Shown here: positions 34,653 through 43,047 of the stretch, piece after piece
Layout of the letters: the number at the start of each line of letters is the position of its first letter
Numbering within the stretch: position 1 is the first letter of the stretch
NCBI GenBank assembly: GCA_900539655.1
Contig: UQCR01000003.1
Coordinates: 82,238 to 146,237 of the forward strand
Length of the DNA stretch: 64,000 nt
Source of the DNA: an uncultured Robinsoniella sp.
GTDB lineage: Bacteria; Bacillota; Clostridia; Lachnospirales; Lachnospiraceae
Reading direction: 5' to 3'
Position numbers and translations under genes: made by a program
Notes under the pieces: generated by a model
What the model was told of the DNA's origin: nothing
The model's input: the letters and a program-made list of their open reading frames with translations, nothing else
Database searches by the model: none

Positions 34653-35213
34653 TTAAAAGATCCCTAGATGTTCTATAAGAATCTTCGTTCCCATAAGTAT
34701 CAAAATAATTCCTCCTGCCAGTTCTGCTTTTGATTTGTAGCGTACACCGAAGATATTGCCAATTTTGACTCCGATAAATGAACATGCAAAAGTGACAATT
34801 CCAATAAAGGAGACAGCAGGAATGATATCTACGCTTAAGAAAGCAAAGGTAACCCCTACAGCGAGGGCATCGATACTGGTAGCAACGGCAAGGACCAGCA
34901 TGGATTTCATATCAAGGGAATCATTGCAGCATTCCTGTTCCTTGCTAAGGGCCTCCCGGATCATATTAATTCCAATGATTCCAAGCAGTATAAAAGCTAT
35001 CCAATGGTCGATACTGGTTATGTAATCTTTAAACTGTACACCCAGAAAATATCCGATCAGCGGCATGCCTGCCTGGAATATACCAAAATAAAGCCCCACA
35101 ATACAACATTTTTTAAATGTACTTTTGGGCATGGATAATCCCTTACAGATGGATACGGCAAATGCATCCATGGAAAGCCCTACTGCTAAAATAAACAATT
35201 CTGCTAAATTCAT
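34653..35213 (-). CDS. mntP: Manganese efflux pump MntP
   Basis: The 186-residue protein has six hydrophobic helices and the paired signatures GLSMDAFAVSI and TSIDALAVGV, with the Asp residues needed for Mn2+ transport in the family. A yybP-ykoY leader precedes it, consistent with induction by manganese. CAGGAGGAATGTA precedes the ATG. Confidence 0.93.
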   Translation of the reverse strand: MNLAELFILAVGLSMDAFAVSICKGLSMPKSTFKKCCIVGLYFGIFQAGMPLIGYFLGVQFKDYITSIDHWIAFILLGIIGINMIREALSKEQECCNDSLDMKSMLVLAVATSIDALAVGVTFAFLSVDIIPAVSFIGIVTFACSFIGVKIGNIFGVRYKSKAELAGGIILILMGTKILIEHLGIF

Positions 35214-35289
35214 TACATTCCTCCTGCGGTAAGTTTATGGATTTTCAAAACGATGCTGGCAGTCCATCAATATGGAATACCGGGTCATA

Positions 35290-35418
35290 AGAAAAGACTT
35301 ATCCGCAGATGGTATCTCTGCAGATAAGTCTCGTTATTTAAAGCAGAACCAGATAATTACTTATCAGTATGTTGACCCTGCTGCACATGCGTGCTAACTA
35401 CTCCCTTATGCTGACGTT
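35290..35418 (-). ncRNA. yybP-ykoY manganese riboswitch
   Basis: The minus-strand leader contains the conserved pieces in order: AAGGGAGTAG, GCACGCATGTGC, GGGTCAACATACTG, then CGAGACTTATC and a hairpin with GATAAGTCTTTTC (terminator, near 35297-35330). It precedes mntP directly. Mn2+ should stabilise the antiterminated form. Confidence 0.9.
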
Positions 35419-35434
35419 AACGTTTATTTTGAAT

Positions 35435-35463
35435 AGTATATAATAATTTTTATCATTTGGCAA
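35435..35463 (-). promoter_or_regulatory. Promoter of the mntP leader
   Basis: On the minus strand TTGCCA and TATACT have 17-bp spacing, just upstream of the riboswitch. Confidence 0.65.
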
Positions 35464-35478
35464 GTAAAAGATCAATTA

Positions 35479-35492
35479 GTTAGATGTCAAAC
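35479..35492. promoter_or_regulatory. MarR operator-like site, upstream copy
   Basis: GTTAGATGTCAAAC is a one-armed match to the perfect palindrome at 35552-35565. Confidence 0.5.
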
Positions 35493-35518
35493 TTTATAAA
35501 AAGTTTATAATTTTTTTG

Positions 35519-35547
35519 TTGAATTAGAAAATAACGGGTGATAATAT
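35519..35547 (+). promoter_or_regulatory. Promoter of the MarR/ABC exporter operon
   Basis: TTGAAT and TAATAT, spacing 17 bp, with the palindromic operator starting 4 bp downstream, so bound repressor would block initiation. Confidence 0.6.
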
Positions 35548-35551
35548 ATTC

Positions 35552-35565
35552 GTTAGATGTCTAAC
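35552..35565. promoter_or_regulatory. MarR operator palindrome
   Basis: GTTAGATGTCTAAC has perfect 6-bp arms around TG, at the expected transcription start of the downstream MarR gene. Confidence 0.7.
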
Positions 35566-35610
35566 TAAAAAAACGAGACTTCAAATGACATACAGATAGG
35601 GGTGAATAAG

Positions 35611-36087
35611 ATGGACATGGATTTATGTGCAAAGGTTAAATTCAGTGAATGGGCAATACAAAGATATGAGTTCCGTTATCTGCGCCATGAACTTGACAAT
35701 GAAAGACTATATAAAGGGGACCCCAGGCTGCTGATGTTTATTTCCCAGAAGGAGGGATGCAGCCAGACCCAGATAGCAAAGAACCTTTGCATAAAACCGG
35801 CTACGCTGACTGTGATGATTAAGAGAATGGAAGCGGCAGGGCTCATCAGCCGGAAATCAGATGAAAAGGATATGAGAACCCAGAGGGTTTACATAACCAA
35901 ACGTGGAAAAGAGACAGCAGAACGAACCAGGGATGTTTTTAAGAAAGCAGTAGAGGATATCTATAACGGTTTGTCGGAATCGGAACTTACGGAATACCTA
36001 CGTATTATGGAAAAGATACAGAAAAATCTTGTAAAACTGACTGACAGTATTCCTAAAGATGCCTTTGAGTTTGAACTGCCATGTTAA
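35611..36087 (+). CDS. MarR-family regulator
   Basis: The 158-residue protein is a winged-helix MarR (QKEGCSQTQIAKNLCIKPATLTVMIKRMEAAGLISR, KDMRTQRVYIT). Start ATG 35611 after AGGGG; GTG 35602 would place the RBS wrongly. It heads an operon with two ABC exporter half-transporters and probably represses it until a toxic compound binds. Confidence 0.9.
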   Translation: MDMDLCAKVKFSEWAIQRYEFRYLRHELDNERLYKGDPRLLMFISQKEGCSQTQIAKNLCIKPATLTVMIKRMEAAGLISRKSDEKDMRTQRVYITKRGKETAERTRDVFKKAVEDIYNGLSESELTEYLRIMEKIQKNLVKLTDSIPKDAFEFELPC

Positions 36088-36124
36088 TGATGTAACACTT
36101 TAGATAGTAATGAGAGGAGATATT

Positions 36125-38290
36125 ATGTTTAAAATTTTTAAGTATCTAAAGAAATCAGCAGGGATAATACTGGTAATTGTCCTGTTGCTGTTCCTTCAGG
36201 CTTATTGTGATTTATCGCTGCCTGATTATACTTCGAAGATTGTAAATGTGGGAATACAGCAAAATGGTATTGAAGATGCTGTTGCAGATACCATACGCGG
36301 GGAAACCATGGATAAACTGTTTATCTTTATGGATGAGAACGACGTGAATCTGGTGAAAGAGAATTATACACTGGAAAATGACATGTGGTCACTTAATAAG
36401 GTAAATAAAGAAACAAGAGAGCAGTTAAATACGGTTTTTGGAAAGCCAATGCTGATGGTGTACGGCCTTACATCGGATTCTGATCAGAGCAAAGAAATTC
36501 TGGCTCAGATGAAGCTTCCGGAGGGTACCGATCCGTTTGCCGTATTTGCCCAGATGCCCAAAGAGCAGATGGATAAAGTTATGGAAGGCATGAGTGAAAA
36601 GCTTGATAAGATGCCGGAATCCATTATTACACAGTCATCGATTAACTTTGTGAAAATGGAATATGAAGCTCAGGGAATCGATATGGATGGCATGCAGACA
36701 AATTATATTCTGAAATCAGGCCTTGTCATGCTGGCATTTGCCCTTACCATTATGATTGCAGCCGTTCTGGTTACGTTCTTATCCTGCCGGGTAGCAGCAT
36801 CCTTAAGCCGGGATCTGCGTGAAAAAGTCTTTGAGAAAGTAATTTCTTTTTCCAATGCAGAATTTGATAAGTTTTCCACGGCATCTCTGATTACCAGAAG
36901 CACCAATGATATTCAGCAGGTGCAGCTGTTGATGACAATGCTGTTTCGTATTGTGCTTTATGCACCTATTCTGGGTATTGGGGGTGTGATACATGCTTTG
37001 GGTACCAACCGGTCAATGGCGTGGATCATTGCAGTGGCAGTAGGTGCGATTCTGGTGGTGGTGGGAATCCTTTTCAGTGTTGCCATGCCGAAGTTCCAGT
37101 CACTGCAGAAATTAATTGACCGACTGAATCTGGTTTCCAGAGAAATACTTCAGGGTGTTCCTGTTATCCGTGCTTTTAGTACAGAAAAACATGAGGAAGA
37201 TCGTTTTGAAACAGCCAACCACAATTTAATGAAGACAAATCTTTTTGTAAACCGTTGTATGACGTTTATGATGCCGCTTATGATGTTTATCATGAACGGA
37301 ATTACAGTATTAATTGTATGGAAGGGTGCAGCAGGCATTGACAGCGGAAATATGCAGGTTGGTGACCTGATGGCATTTATCCAGTATACCATGATGATAA
37401 TTATGTCTTTCCTGATGCTTACCATGCTTTCCATTATGCTGCCGAGAGCAAGCGTATCTGCGTCACGTATTAATGAAGTATTGGCAACGGAAGTAATTCT
37501 TCATGATCCGAAAGATCCCAAGAAAGCAGACAGAAGCAAGAAAGGCATCGTTGAATTTAAAAATGTTTCCTTTACTTATCCCGAAGCAGAGGAGAGTGTA
37601 TTATCCAACCTGGACTTTACTGCAAAACCGGGTGAAACAACTGCTATTATCGGAAGTACAGGATGCGGCAAGTCTACCCTTGTAAATCTGATTCCCAGAT
37701 TCTTTGATGTAACAGAGGGCCAGATTCTGGTAGACGGTGTGGATGTCCGCGAATTGAGTCAGCACGAACTGCATGATAAAATCGGATATGTACCGCAAAA
37801 GGGTGTTCTGTTCTCCGGAACCATAGCTTCAAACCTGCGTTATGGAAAAGAGGACGCAACGGATGCAGAGGTTGCAAAAGCAGCTGAAATTGCCCAGGCG
37901 TATGATTTTATTCAGGAAAAAGATGATAAATTTGATTCACCGATTGCCCAGGGCGGAACCAATGTATCCGGAGGTCAGAAACAGAGACTTTCCATTGCAA
38001 GGGCAATTGCTAAAGAACCTGAGATCTATATCTTTGACGATAGTTTCTCAGCACTGGATTACAAGACCGATGTTGCCCTTCGAGGAGCGTTGAAAAACGA
38101 AACGAAAGATGCCACAACCATTATTGTAGCACAGCGTATCAGTACGATTCTCCATGCAGAGCAGATCATTGTTCTGGATGAAGGCAGAGTAGCAGGTATC
38201 GGAACACATCAGGAATTACTGAAAAACTGCGACGTATATTATCAGATTGCAGCATCACAGTTGTCAAAGGAGGAATTGTCCAATGAGTAA
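36125..38290 (+). CDS. Heterodimeric ABC exporter subunit A
   Basis: The 721-residue half-transporter has six membrane helices and an unusual extracellular insert of about 130 residues between helices 1 and 2 (residues 40-190), then an ATPase domain: Walker A GSTGCGKST, signature NVSGGQKQRLSIARAI. After Walker B (IYIFDD) the catalytic base is Asp, not Glu, so its own site is degenerate, as in BmrC/TM287-like subunits. ATG 36125 follows GAGAGGAG. It overlaps the partner gene by 8 bp. Confidence 0.9.
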   Translation: MFKIFKYLKKSAGIILVIVLLLFLQAYCDLSLPDYTSKIVNVGIQQNGIEDAVADTIRGETMDKLFIFMDENDVNLVKENYTLENDMWSLNKVNKETREQLNTVFGKPMLMVYGLTSDSDQSKEILAQMKLPEGTDPFAVFAQMPKEQMDKVMEGMSEKLDKMPESIITQSSINFVKMEYEAQGIDMDGMQTNYILKSGLVMLAFALTIMIAAVLVTFLSCRVAASLSRDLREKVFEKVISFSNAEFDKFSTASLITRSTNDIQQVQLLMTMLFRIVLYAPILGIGGVIHALGTNRSMAWIIAVAVGAILVVVGILFSVAMPKFQSLQKLIDRLNLVSREILQGVPVIRAFSTEKHEEDRFETANHNLMKTNLFVNRCMTFMMPLMMFIMNGITVLIVWKGAAGIDSGNMQVGDLMAFIQYTMMIIMSFLMLTMLSIMLPRASVSASRINEVLATEVILHDPKDPKKADRSKKGIVEFKNVSFTYPEAEESVLSNLDFTAKPGETTAIIGSTGCGKSTLVNLIPRFFDVTEGQILVDGVDVRELSQHELHDKIGYVPQKGVLFSGTIASNLRYGKEDATDAEVAKAAEIAQAYDFIQEKDDKFDSPIAQGGTNVSGGQKQRLSIARAIAKEPEIYIFDDSFSALDYKTDVALRGALKNETKDATTIIVAQRISTILHAEQIIVLDEGRVAGIGTHQELLKNCDVYYQIAASQLSKEELSNE

Positions 38291-40124
38291 TGAGAAACAC
38301 AACAGGGCCCGTGGACCAATGGGACCGGGCGGACATATGGTTCCGGGTGAGAAAGCAAAAGATTTTAAAGGAACGATGAAAAAGCTCATAGGATATATGG
38401 GCAGATATAAATTCCGGTTTTTGATTATGATGGTTTTTGCCATTGCCAGCACCACATTTGCAATCATCGGACCTACAATTTTAGGTAATGCCACAACAGA
38501 AATTTTTAACGGATTAATGGGTAAAATCAATGGAACCGGCGGTATTAATTTTGATAAAATCGGAGAGATTCTCCTTACGCTGCTGGGATTATATGTGATG
38601 AGTGCCTGTCTCTCCTTTATACAGGGCTTCATTATGTCGGGTATTTCCAATGATGTGTCCTATAATTTGAGAAAAGATATTTCACATAAGATTAACCGTA
38701 TGCCGATGAAGTACTTTGAAAGCAGAACCACAGGTGAAATTCTCTCCAGAATCACCAATGATGTGGATACGCTGGGACAGAGTTTAAATCAGAGTGTTAC
38801 ACAGCTGATTACTTCGGTTACCATGCTGATCGGTGTCTTCATCATGATGCTGCGTATCAATATCATCATGACAGTCTGTGCCCTGTTAATTCTTCCGATC
38901 TCTATGCTGATTATCAGCAGGGTTATGAAGTTTTCACAGAAATTCTTCCAGCAGCAGCAGAAATATCTGGGTGATGTTAACGGACAGGTGGAAGAGGTTT
39001 ACAGTGGTCACAATATTGTAAAAGTATTTAATAAAGAACATTCCGTAGTAACGGAGTTTAAAGAAACAAACCAGAAATTATATGAATCTGCATGGAAATC
39101 CCAGTTCTTTTCCGGAATGATGATGCCTATCATGCAGTTTGTAGGAAACCTGGGGTATGTTATGGTTGCACTTCTCGGAGGCTTTTTAGTTATCAAGGGA
39201 AGTATTCAGGTAGGACAGATACAGTCTTTCTTCCAGTATATCCGTAACTTTACCCAGCCAATACAGCAGATCGCCCAGGTAACCAACATGCTGCAGGCTA
39301 CGGCAGCGGCATCGGAACGAGTATTTGAGTTCCTGGAGGAAGAGGAAGAAGACCAGAAGGTAGAGAATCCGGTTCATATCGACCACTTACAGGGGAATGT
39401 AGAATTTGACCATGTAAGCTTTGGCTACAATCCGGAGCACATCACAATTCATGATTTCTCAGCCCATATCAGTGAGGGGCAGAAAATAGCAATTGTAGGA
39501 CCTACAGGAGCAGGTAAGACCACAATGATTAAGCTTCTGATGCGTTTTTATGACGTCAATACCGGTTCTATTAAGGTTGATGGCCATGATCTTCGGAATT
39601 TCAACAGAAGTGAGCTCCGTGAAATGTTCGGTATGGTATTACAGGATACCTGGCTGTACAATGGAACAATAATGGAGAATATCCGGTATGGCCGTCTGGG
39701 TGCTACCGATGAGGAAGTCATTGAAGCTTCCAAAGCAGCACATGCCCATAACTTTATTAAGACGCTGCCGGGTGGATATAACATGGTATTAAATGAGGAG
39801 ACCAGCAATATATCCCAGGGTCAGAAGCAGTTACTGACCATAGCGAGGGCAATCCTTGCAGATCCGAAGATCTTAATCCTGGATGAAGCTACAAGTTCTG
39901 TTGATACAAGAACGGAAGTGCGCATTCAAAAAGCGATGGATTTCCTGATGAAGGGACGTACCAGCTTTGTAATTGCCCACAGATTGTCTACGATTCGTGA
40001 TGCAGACCTGATACTGTTTATGAAAGACGGTAATATCGTAGAGCAGGGTAACCACGATGAGTTAATGGCGAAAAACGGATTCTATGCAGATCTGTACAAC
40101 AGCCAGTTTATAAAAACTGCATAA
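38283..40124 (+). CDS. Heterodimeric ABC exporter subunit B
   Basis: The 613-residue partner has six membrane helices and an ATPase with canonical Walker A GPTGAGKTT and Walker B LILDEATSSVD, but the signature reads NISQGQKQ, not SGGQ. The two degenerate features complement each other, giving one active and one inactive ATP site, the asymmetric type seen in BmrCD and TM287/288. It has a long polar N-terminus (GPMGPGGHMVPG). ATG 38283 follows AAGGAGG. A terminator follows. Confidence 0.92.
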   Translation: MSNEKHNRARGPMGPGGHMVPGEKAKDFKGTMKKLIGYMGRYKFRFLIMMVFAIASTTFAIIGPTILGNATTEIFNGLMGKINGTGGINFDKIGEILLTLLGLYVMSACLSFIQGFIMSGISNDVSYNLRKDISHKINRMPMKYFESRTTGEILSRITNDVDTLGQSLNQSVTQLITSVTMLIGVFIMMLRINIIMTVCALLILPISMLIISRVMKFSQKFFQQQQKYLGDVNGQVEEVYSGHNIVKVFNKEHSVVTEFKETNQKLYESAWKSQFFSGMMMPIMQFVGNLGYVMVALLGGFLVIKGSIQVGQIQSFFQYIRNFTQPIQQIAQVTNMLQATAAASERVFEFLEEEEEDQKVENPVHIDHLQGNVEFDHVSFGYNPEHITIHDFSAHISEGQKIAIVGPTGAGKTTMIKLLMRFYDVNTGSIKVDGHDLRNFNRSELREMFGMVLQDTWLYNGTIMENIRYGRLGATDEEVIEASKAAHAHNFIKTLPGGYNMVLNEETSNISQGQKQLLTIARAILADPKILILDEATSSVDTRTEVRIQKAMDFLMKGRTSFVIAHRLSTIRDADLILFMKDGNIVEQGNHDELMAKNGFYADLYNSQFIKTA

Positions 40125-40145
40125 CTTAAAAACTGCAGAACTTAA

Positions 40146-40181
40146 AAACCCGCCGGCGTTAACGCTTCGGCGGGTTTTTTA
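40146..40181. terminator. Shared bidirectional terminator
   Basis: AAACCCGCCG pairs with CGGCGGGTTT, flanked by A and T runs. It ends the exporter operon and also contains the last codons of the convergent hydrolase gene. Confidence 0.85.
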
Positions 40182-40905
40182 AAAATGTTAATATCGTTTG
40201 ATTTGTCTCATCTGCCCATTTACCAAATACAAAATGATTGGCTCCCGGTATGATTTTCACCTGCGCTTTTGGAATGGAACGTGCAATCAGCCTTGTGTGG
40301 CTCTCTTTGATCATGTCGTGCTGTCCTGCGATGACCAGTGAGGGAACCGTGATCTTAGCCAGCATTCCGGGATTTATGTGGGGCTCTTTTACCATAAGTC
40401 CCAATACGGAGGCATTGTGTAATGCCTTCTTGTCGAATTTAGCTATAAAGGAACACAGGTAATAGCCAATGATAATTGGAAACTGCACGGTAAATTTCAC
40501 ACCGGATGGGGACAGGTTGGATCCGGCAAGAACCAGATAGTCTATTTTAAATGTAGAGTTTAAGGCAATTTCCAGTGCCGCATTAGCCCCGTCACTGAAT
40601 CCAATCAGTGCGGCATGGTTTACTCCCAGTTTTTGCAGCAGCATAACTGCGTCTTTCGCAATCTGTTTCAGAGTAATCGTTGTATCAGCAGCCATGGAAC
40701 GGCCATGTCCCCGGCTGTCCATAGTAATTACCCTGTAATCTTTGGAAAATACTTCTAACTGACGCTGAAAACAGGTCCAGTCTTCCCCATTTCCGTGAAT
40801 GAATAATAAAGTATTTTCATTTTCACTATCGCCATAAATGCGGTAGTAGATTTCGGCATCGTGAATATTCAGATAGCCGTCTTTTAACGCTTCGATGATA
40901 ATCAC
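40159..40905 (-). CDS. Alpha/beta hydrolase
   Basis: The 248-residue protein has oxyanion-loop HGNGEDWTC, nucleophile elbow GFSDG, acid in GQHD and catalytic His in GANHFV, the standard alpha/beta-hydrolase triad. Substrate is unknown. CAGGAGTG precedes the ATG. Its C-terminal residues NPPKR are coded inside the shared terminator hairpin. Confidence 0.88.
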   Translation of the reverse strand: MIIIEALKDGYLNIHDAEIYYRIYGDSENENTLLFIHGNGEDWTCFQRQLEVFSKDYRVITMDSRGHGRSMAADTTITLKQIAKDAVMLLQKLGVNHAALIGFSDGANAALEIALNSTFKIDYLVLAGSNLSPSGVKFTVQFPIIIGYYLCSFIAKFDKKALHNASVLGLMVKEPHINPGMLAKITVPSLVIAGQHDMIKESHTRLIARSIPKAQVKIIPGANHFVFGKWADETNQTILTFLKNPPKR

Positions 40906-40985
40906 TCCTGTTCTGTCTTGATAAGTTCATTATAAGTGATATTTAGAAAAAAGCAATTGGAAAATGAAAGGAATTGTAAAAAACA

Positions 40986-41014
40986 ATTGTTCTGATTTTT
41001 GAAAGGCAGTATAA
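40986..41014 (+). promoter_or_regulatory. Promoter of the SPL-like gene
   Basis: TTGTTC and TATAAT are 17 bp apart, 58 bases before the ATG at 41073. Confidence 0.55.
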
Positions 41015-41072
41015 TAATCAAATACAGAAAAATTCCTGTTAGATATACTTATTCAGGCAGAGGGGAGTTTAT

Positions 41073-41969
41073 ATGGAATACATACCTGCAAAGACCATAG
41101 TTACCAAAACAAAAAGTGCGGATTACTGGTTTGGTATCGATTATAATATGAATATTTACAAAGGGTGCTGCCATGGCTGCATTTACTGTGACAGCCGTTC
41201 GGAGTGTTACCGCATAGATGATTTTGATAAGGTGAGGGCAAAAGAAAATGCACTTCAGATCATCCGGGATGATTTACGTAGAAAAGTGAAAACCGGAGTA
41301 GTGGGAACAGGAGCTATGAGTGATCCCTATAATCCCTTTGAAAAAAGCCTGATGCTCACCAGACATGCGCTGGAACTTGTGGATGCATTTGGTTTTGGTG
41401 CTGCAATTGCCACAAAAAGTCCGCTTATTACAAGGGATATCGATATACTGGAGGGGATAAAGGAGCATTCCCCTGTATTGTGCAAGATTACCGTAACGAC
41501 GGCGGATGATGAATTATGTAAGAAAATAGAACCTGGGGTGGCGCCTTCGTCCAGCCGTTTTGAAGCACTGGGAGAGCTTTCGCGGCATGGTATCTTTGCA
41601 GGAATCCTGCTGATGCCGGTCCTTCCGTTTATAGAGGACAGTGAAGAAAATATATTGCGTATTGTACGGCAAACGGCGGAAATGGGTGGTAAGTTTATCT
41701 ACCCCGCTTTTGGTGTGACCCTGCGCCAGAATCAAAGAGAGTGGTATTTTCAAAAGTTAGAAGAATTATTTCCGGGTGAAAAACTGGTGGAAAAATATAT
41801 CAAACGGTTTGGCAGTTATTATGAGTGCAGAAGTCCTAAAGCCAAGAAACTGTGGGGAGTATTTGCAAATGAATGCGAAAAGTTCTCAATACGTTACAAG
41901 ATGCAGGATATCATATATGGTTATCAGAAGAACTATCAGGTAACCCAATTGAGTTTGTTTGACTTATAA
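41073..41969 (+). CDS. SPL-family radical SAM protein
   Basis: The 298-residue protein has a radical SAM cluster motif C-x3-C-x2-C in YKGCCHGCIYCDS (from about residue 32). It then shows GTGAMSDPYNPFE and ATKSPLITRDID, the pattern of spore photoproduct lyase-like proteins (Rv2578c type). Relatives repair or modify DNA or remain uncharacterised. GAGGGG precedes the ATG. The conserved extra Cys of true SplB is not evident to me, so a non-repair role is possible. An ATPase remnant directly follows. Confidence 0.85.
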   Translation: MEYIPAKTIVTKTKSADYWFGIDYNMNIYKGCCHGCIYCDSRSECYRIDDFDKVRAKENALQIIRDDLRRKVKTGVVGTGAMSDPYNPFEKSLMLTRHALELVDAFGFGAAIATKSPLITRDIDILEGIKEHSPVLCKITVTTADDELCKKIEPGVAPSSSRFEALGELSRHGIFAGILLMPVLPFIEDSEENILRIVRQTAEMGGKFIYPAFGVTLRQNQREWYFQKLEELFPGEKLVEKYIKRFGSYYECRSPKAKKLWGVFANECEKFSIRYKMQDIIYGYQKNYQVTQLSLFDL

Positions 41970-41970
41970 A

Positions 41971-42201
41971 GAGGGATCGCAGTTTATGATAGCCACACAT
42001 TCCCCCATATTGCTTGGGATGCCGGACGCCGGGATCTATTCCTTTGATGACGACAGGGTTTCTCCTATTTCTTATGAGGATGCAGAGTGTTATCAGGTGA
42101 TGGAGATGTTTATCAACCACCGCCAGGTAATATTGAACCGATTGCTGTACAGTGAGGATAGAGAGGCAAGCATGTCCATATATATAGAAGAAACTGTTTA
42201 A
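41971..42201 (+). pseudogene. C-terminal remnant of an AAA/ABC-type ATPase
   Basis: Translation gives GSQFMIATHSPILLGMPDAGIYSFDDD...YQVMEMFINHRQ, the H-loop and C-terminus of RecF/YbjD-like ATPases. Walker A and B and most of the protein are missing, and no start codon with an RBS precedes it. It begins right after the SPL stop, suggesting deletion or transfer that joined the two. Confidence 0.7.
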
Positions 42202-42348
42202 TAGTAGAAAATCTTTAGCAGAATAAATTTTCAGATGGAAGAAATTCCTCATATAAAAGAAATTCTTTGATACAAGTAACTAAAGCAAGATAAAAAAATT
42301 CTTTCGAATAAAAATAAAAAAGTTTTTAAAATGCATCCTTTTTCCAAT

Positions 42349-42365
42349 ATCATTAGTCTAATGAT
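42349..42365. promoter_or_regulatory. Palindromic site upstream of the ECF sigma gene
   Basis: ATCATTAG-T-CTAATGAT is a perfect 8-bp inverted repeat about 55 bp upstream of the start. A second hairpin (AAAGTGC/GCACTTT, 42378-42400) lies at the RBS side. A regulatory role is inferred. Confidence 0.45.
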
Positions 42366-42418
42366 TGTAAACACGTAAAAGTGCGAAAGAAATGCACTTT
42401 GAAAAAGGAGGTGTTCCA

Positions 42419-42934
42419 TTGAAGCATCTGGTAATTAAGGCACAGAAAAATGATGAAGAGGCATTCATCAAGCTTATGGAATTAAATAAGCAGAGTATGT
42501 ATAAGATAGCAAAATCTTATCTGCACCACGAGGAAGATATTGCAGATGCCATGCAGGAAACGGTTTTAAAGTGTTATGAAAAGTTAGAAACATTAAAAGA
42601 ACCAAGGTATTTTAAAACATGGCTGGTTCGTATTTTGATTAATAACTGCAAGGACATTTTGAGACAAAATCAGACATTATGCCTGATGGAGGAGTTTCCT
42701 GAACTGGCAGACCCGGATCTGCCCCAGGACAACCTGGAATTTACAGAACTTTTGAATTCCCTGAATGAGAAGTATCGTACTATCCTGGTCTTATATTATG
42801 TGGAGGGTTTTAATACGAGAGAAATTGCAGAACTTCTGGAAATGAATGAGCATACGGTGAAAAGCCGGTTATTGCGTGCCAGACAAAGCTTTGCAAGGGA
42901 GTATCAAAAAGACATTGCATGTGCAGGCAGGTAA
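42419..42934 (+). CDS. ECF-type RNA polymerase sigma factor
   Basis: The 171-residue sigma factor shows region 2 (LNKQSMYKIAKSYLHHEEDIADAMQETVLKCYEKLETL) and region 4 (LNEKYRTILVLYYVEGFNTREIAELLEMNEHTVKSRLLRARQSF). I start at TTG 42419 after AAGGAGG; longer frames overlap the hairpin. The membrane anti-sigma-like gene follows 113 bp downstream. Confidence 0.88.
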   Translation: MKHLVIKAQKNDEEAFIKLMELNKQSMYKIAKSYLHHEEDIADAMQETVLKCYEKLETLKEPRYFKTWLVRILINNCKDILRQNQTLCLMEEFPELADPDLPQDNLEFTELLNSLNEKYRTILVLYYVEGFNTREIAELLEMNEHTVKSRLLRARQSFAREYQKDIACAGR

Positions 42935-43047
42935 AACCAAAAGATAATCGCGTTCAAACTGTTGATTAAGGAATGCAAGCCAGATTGCGCGATTCAACGG
43001 GATCGAGATGGAAAGAAAAATAAGATAAAGAAAGGATGCCATAATCA

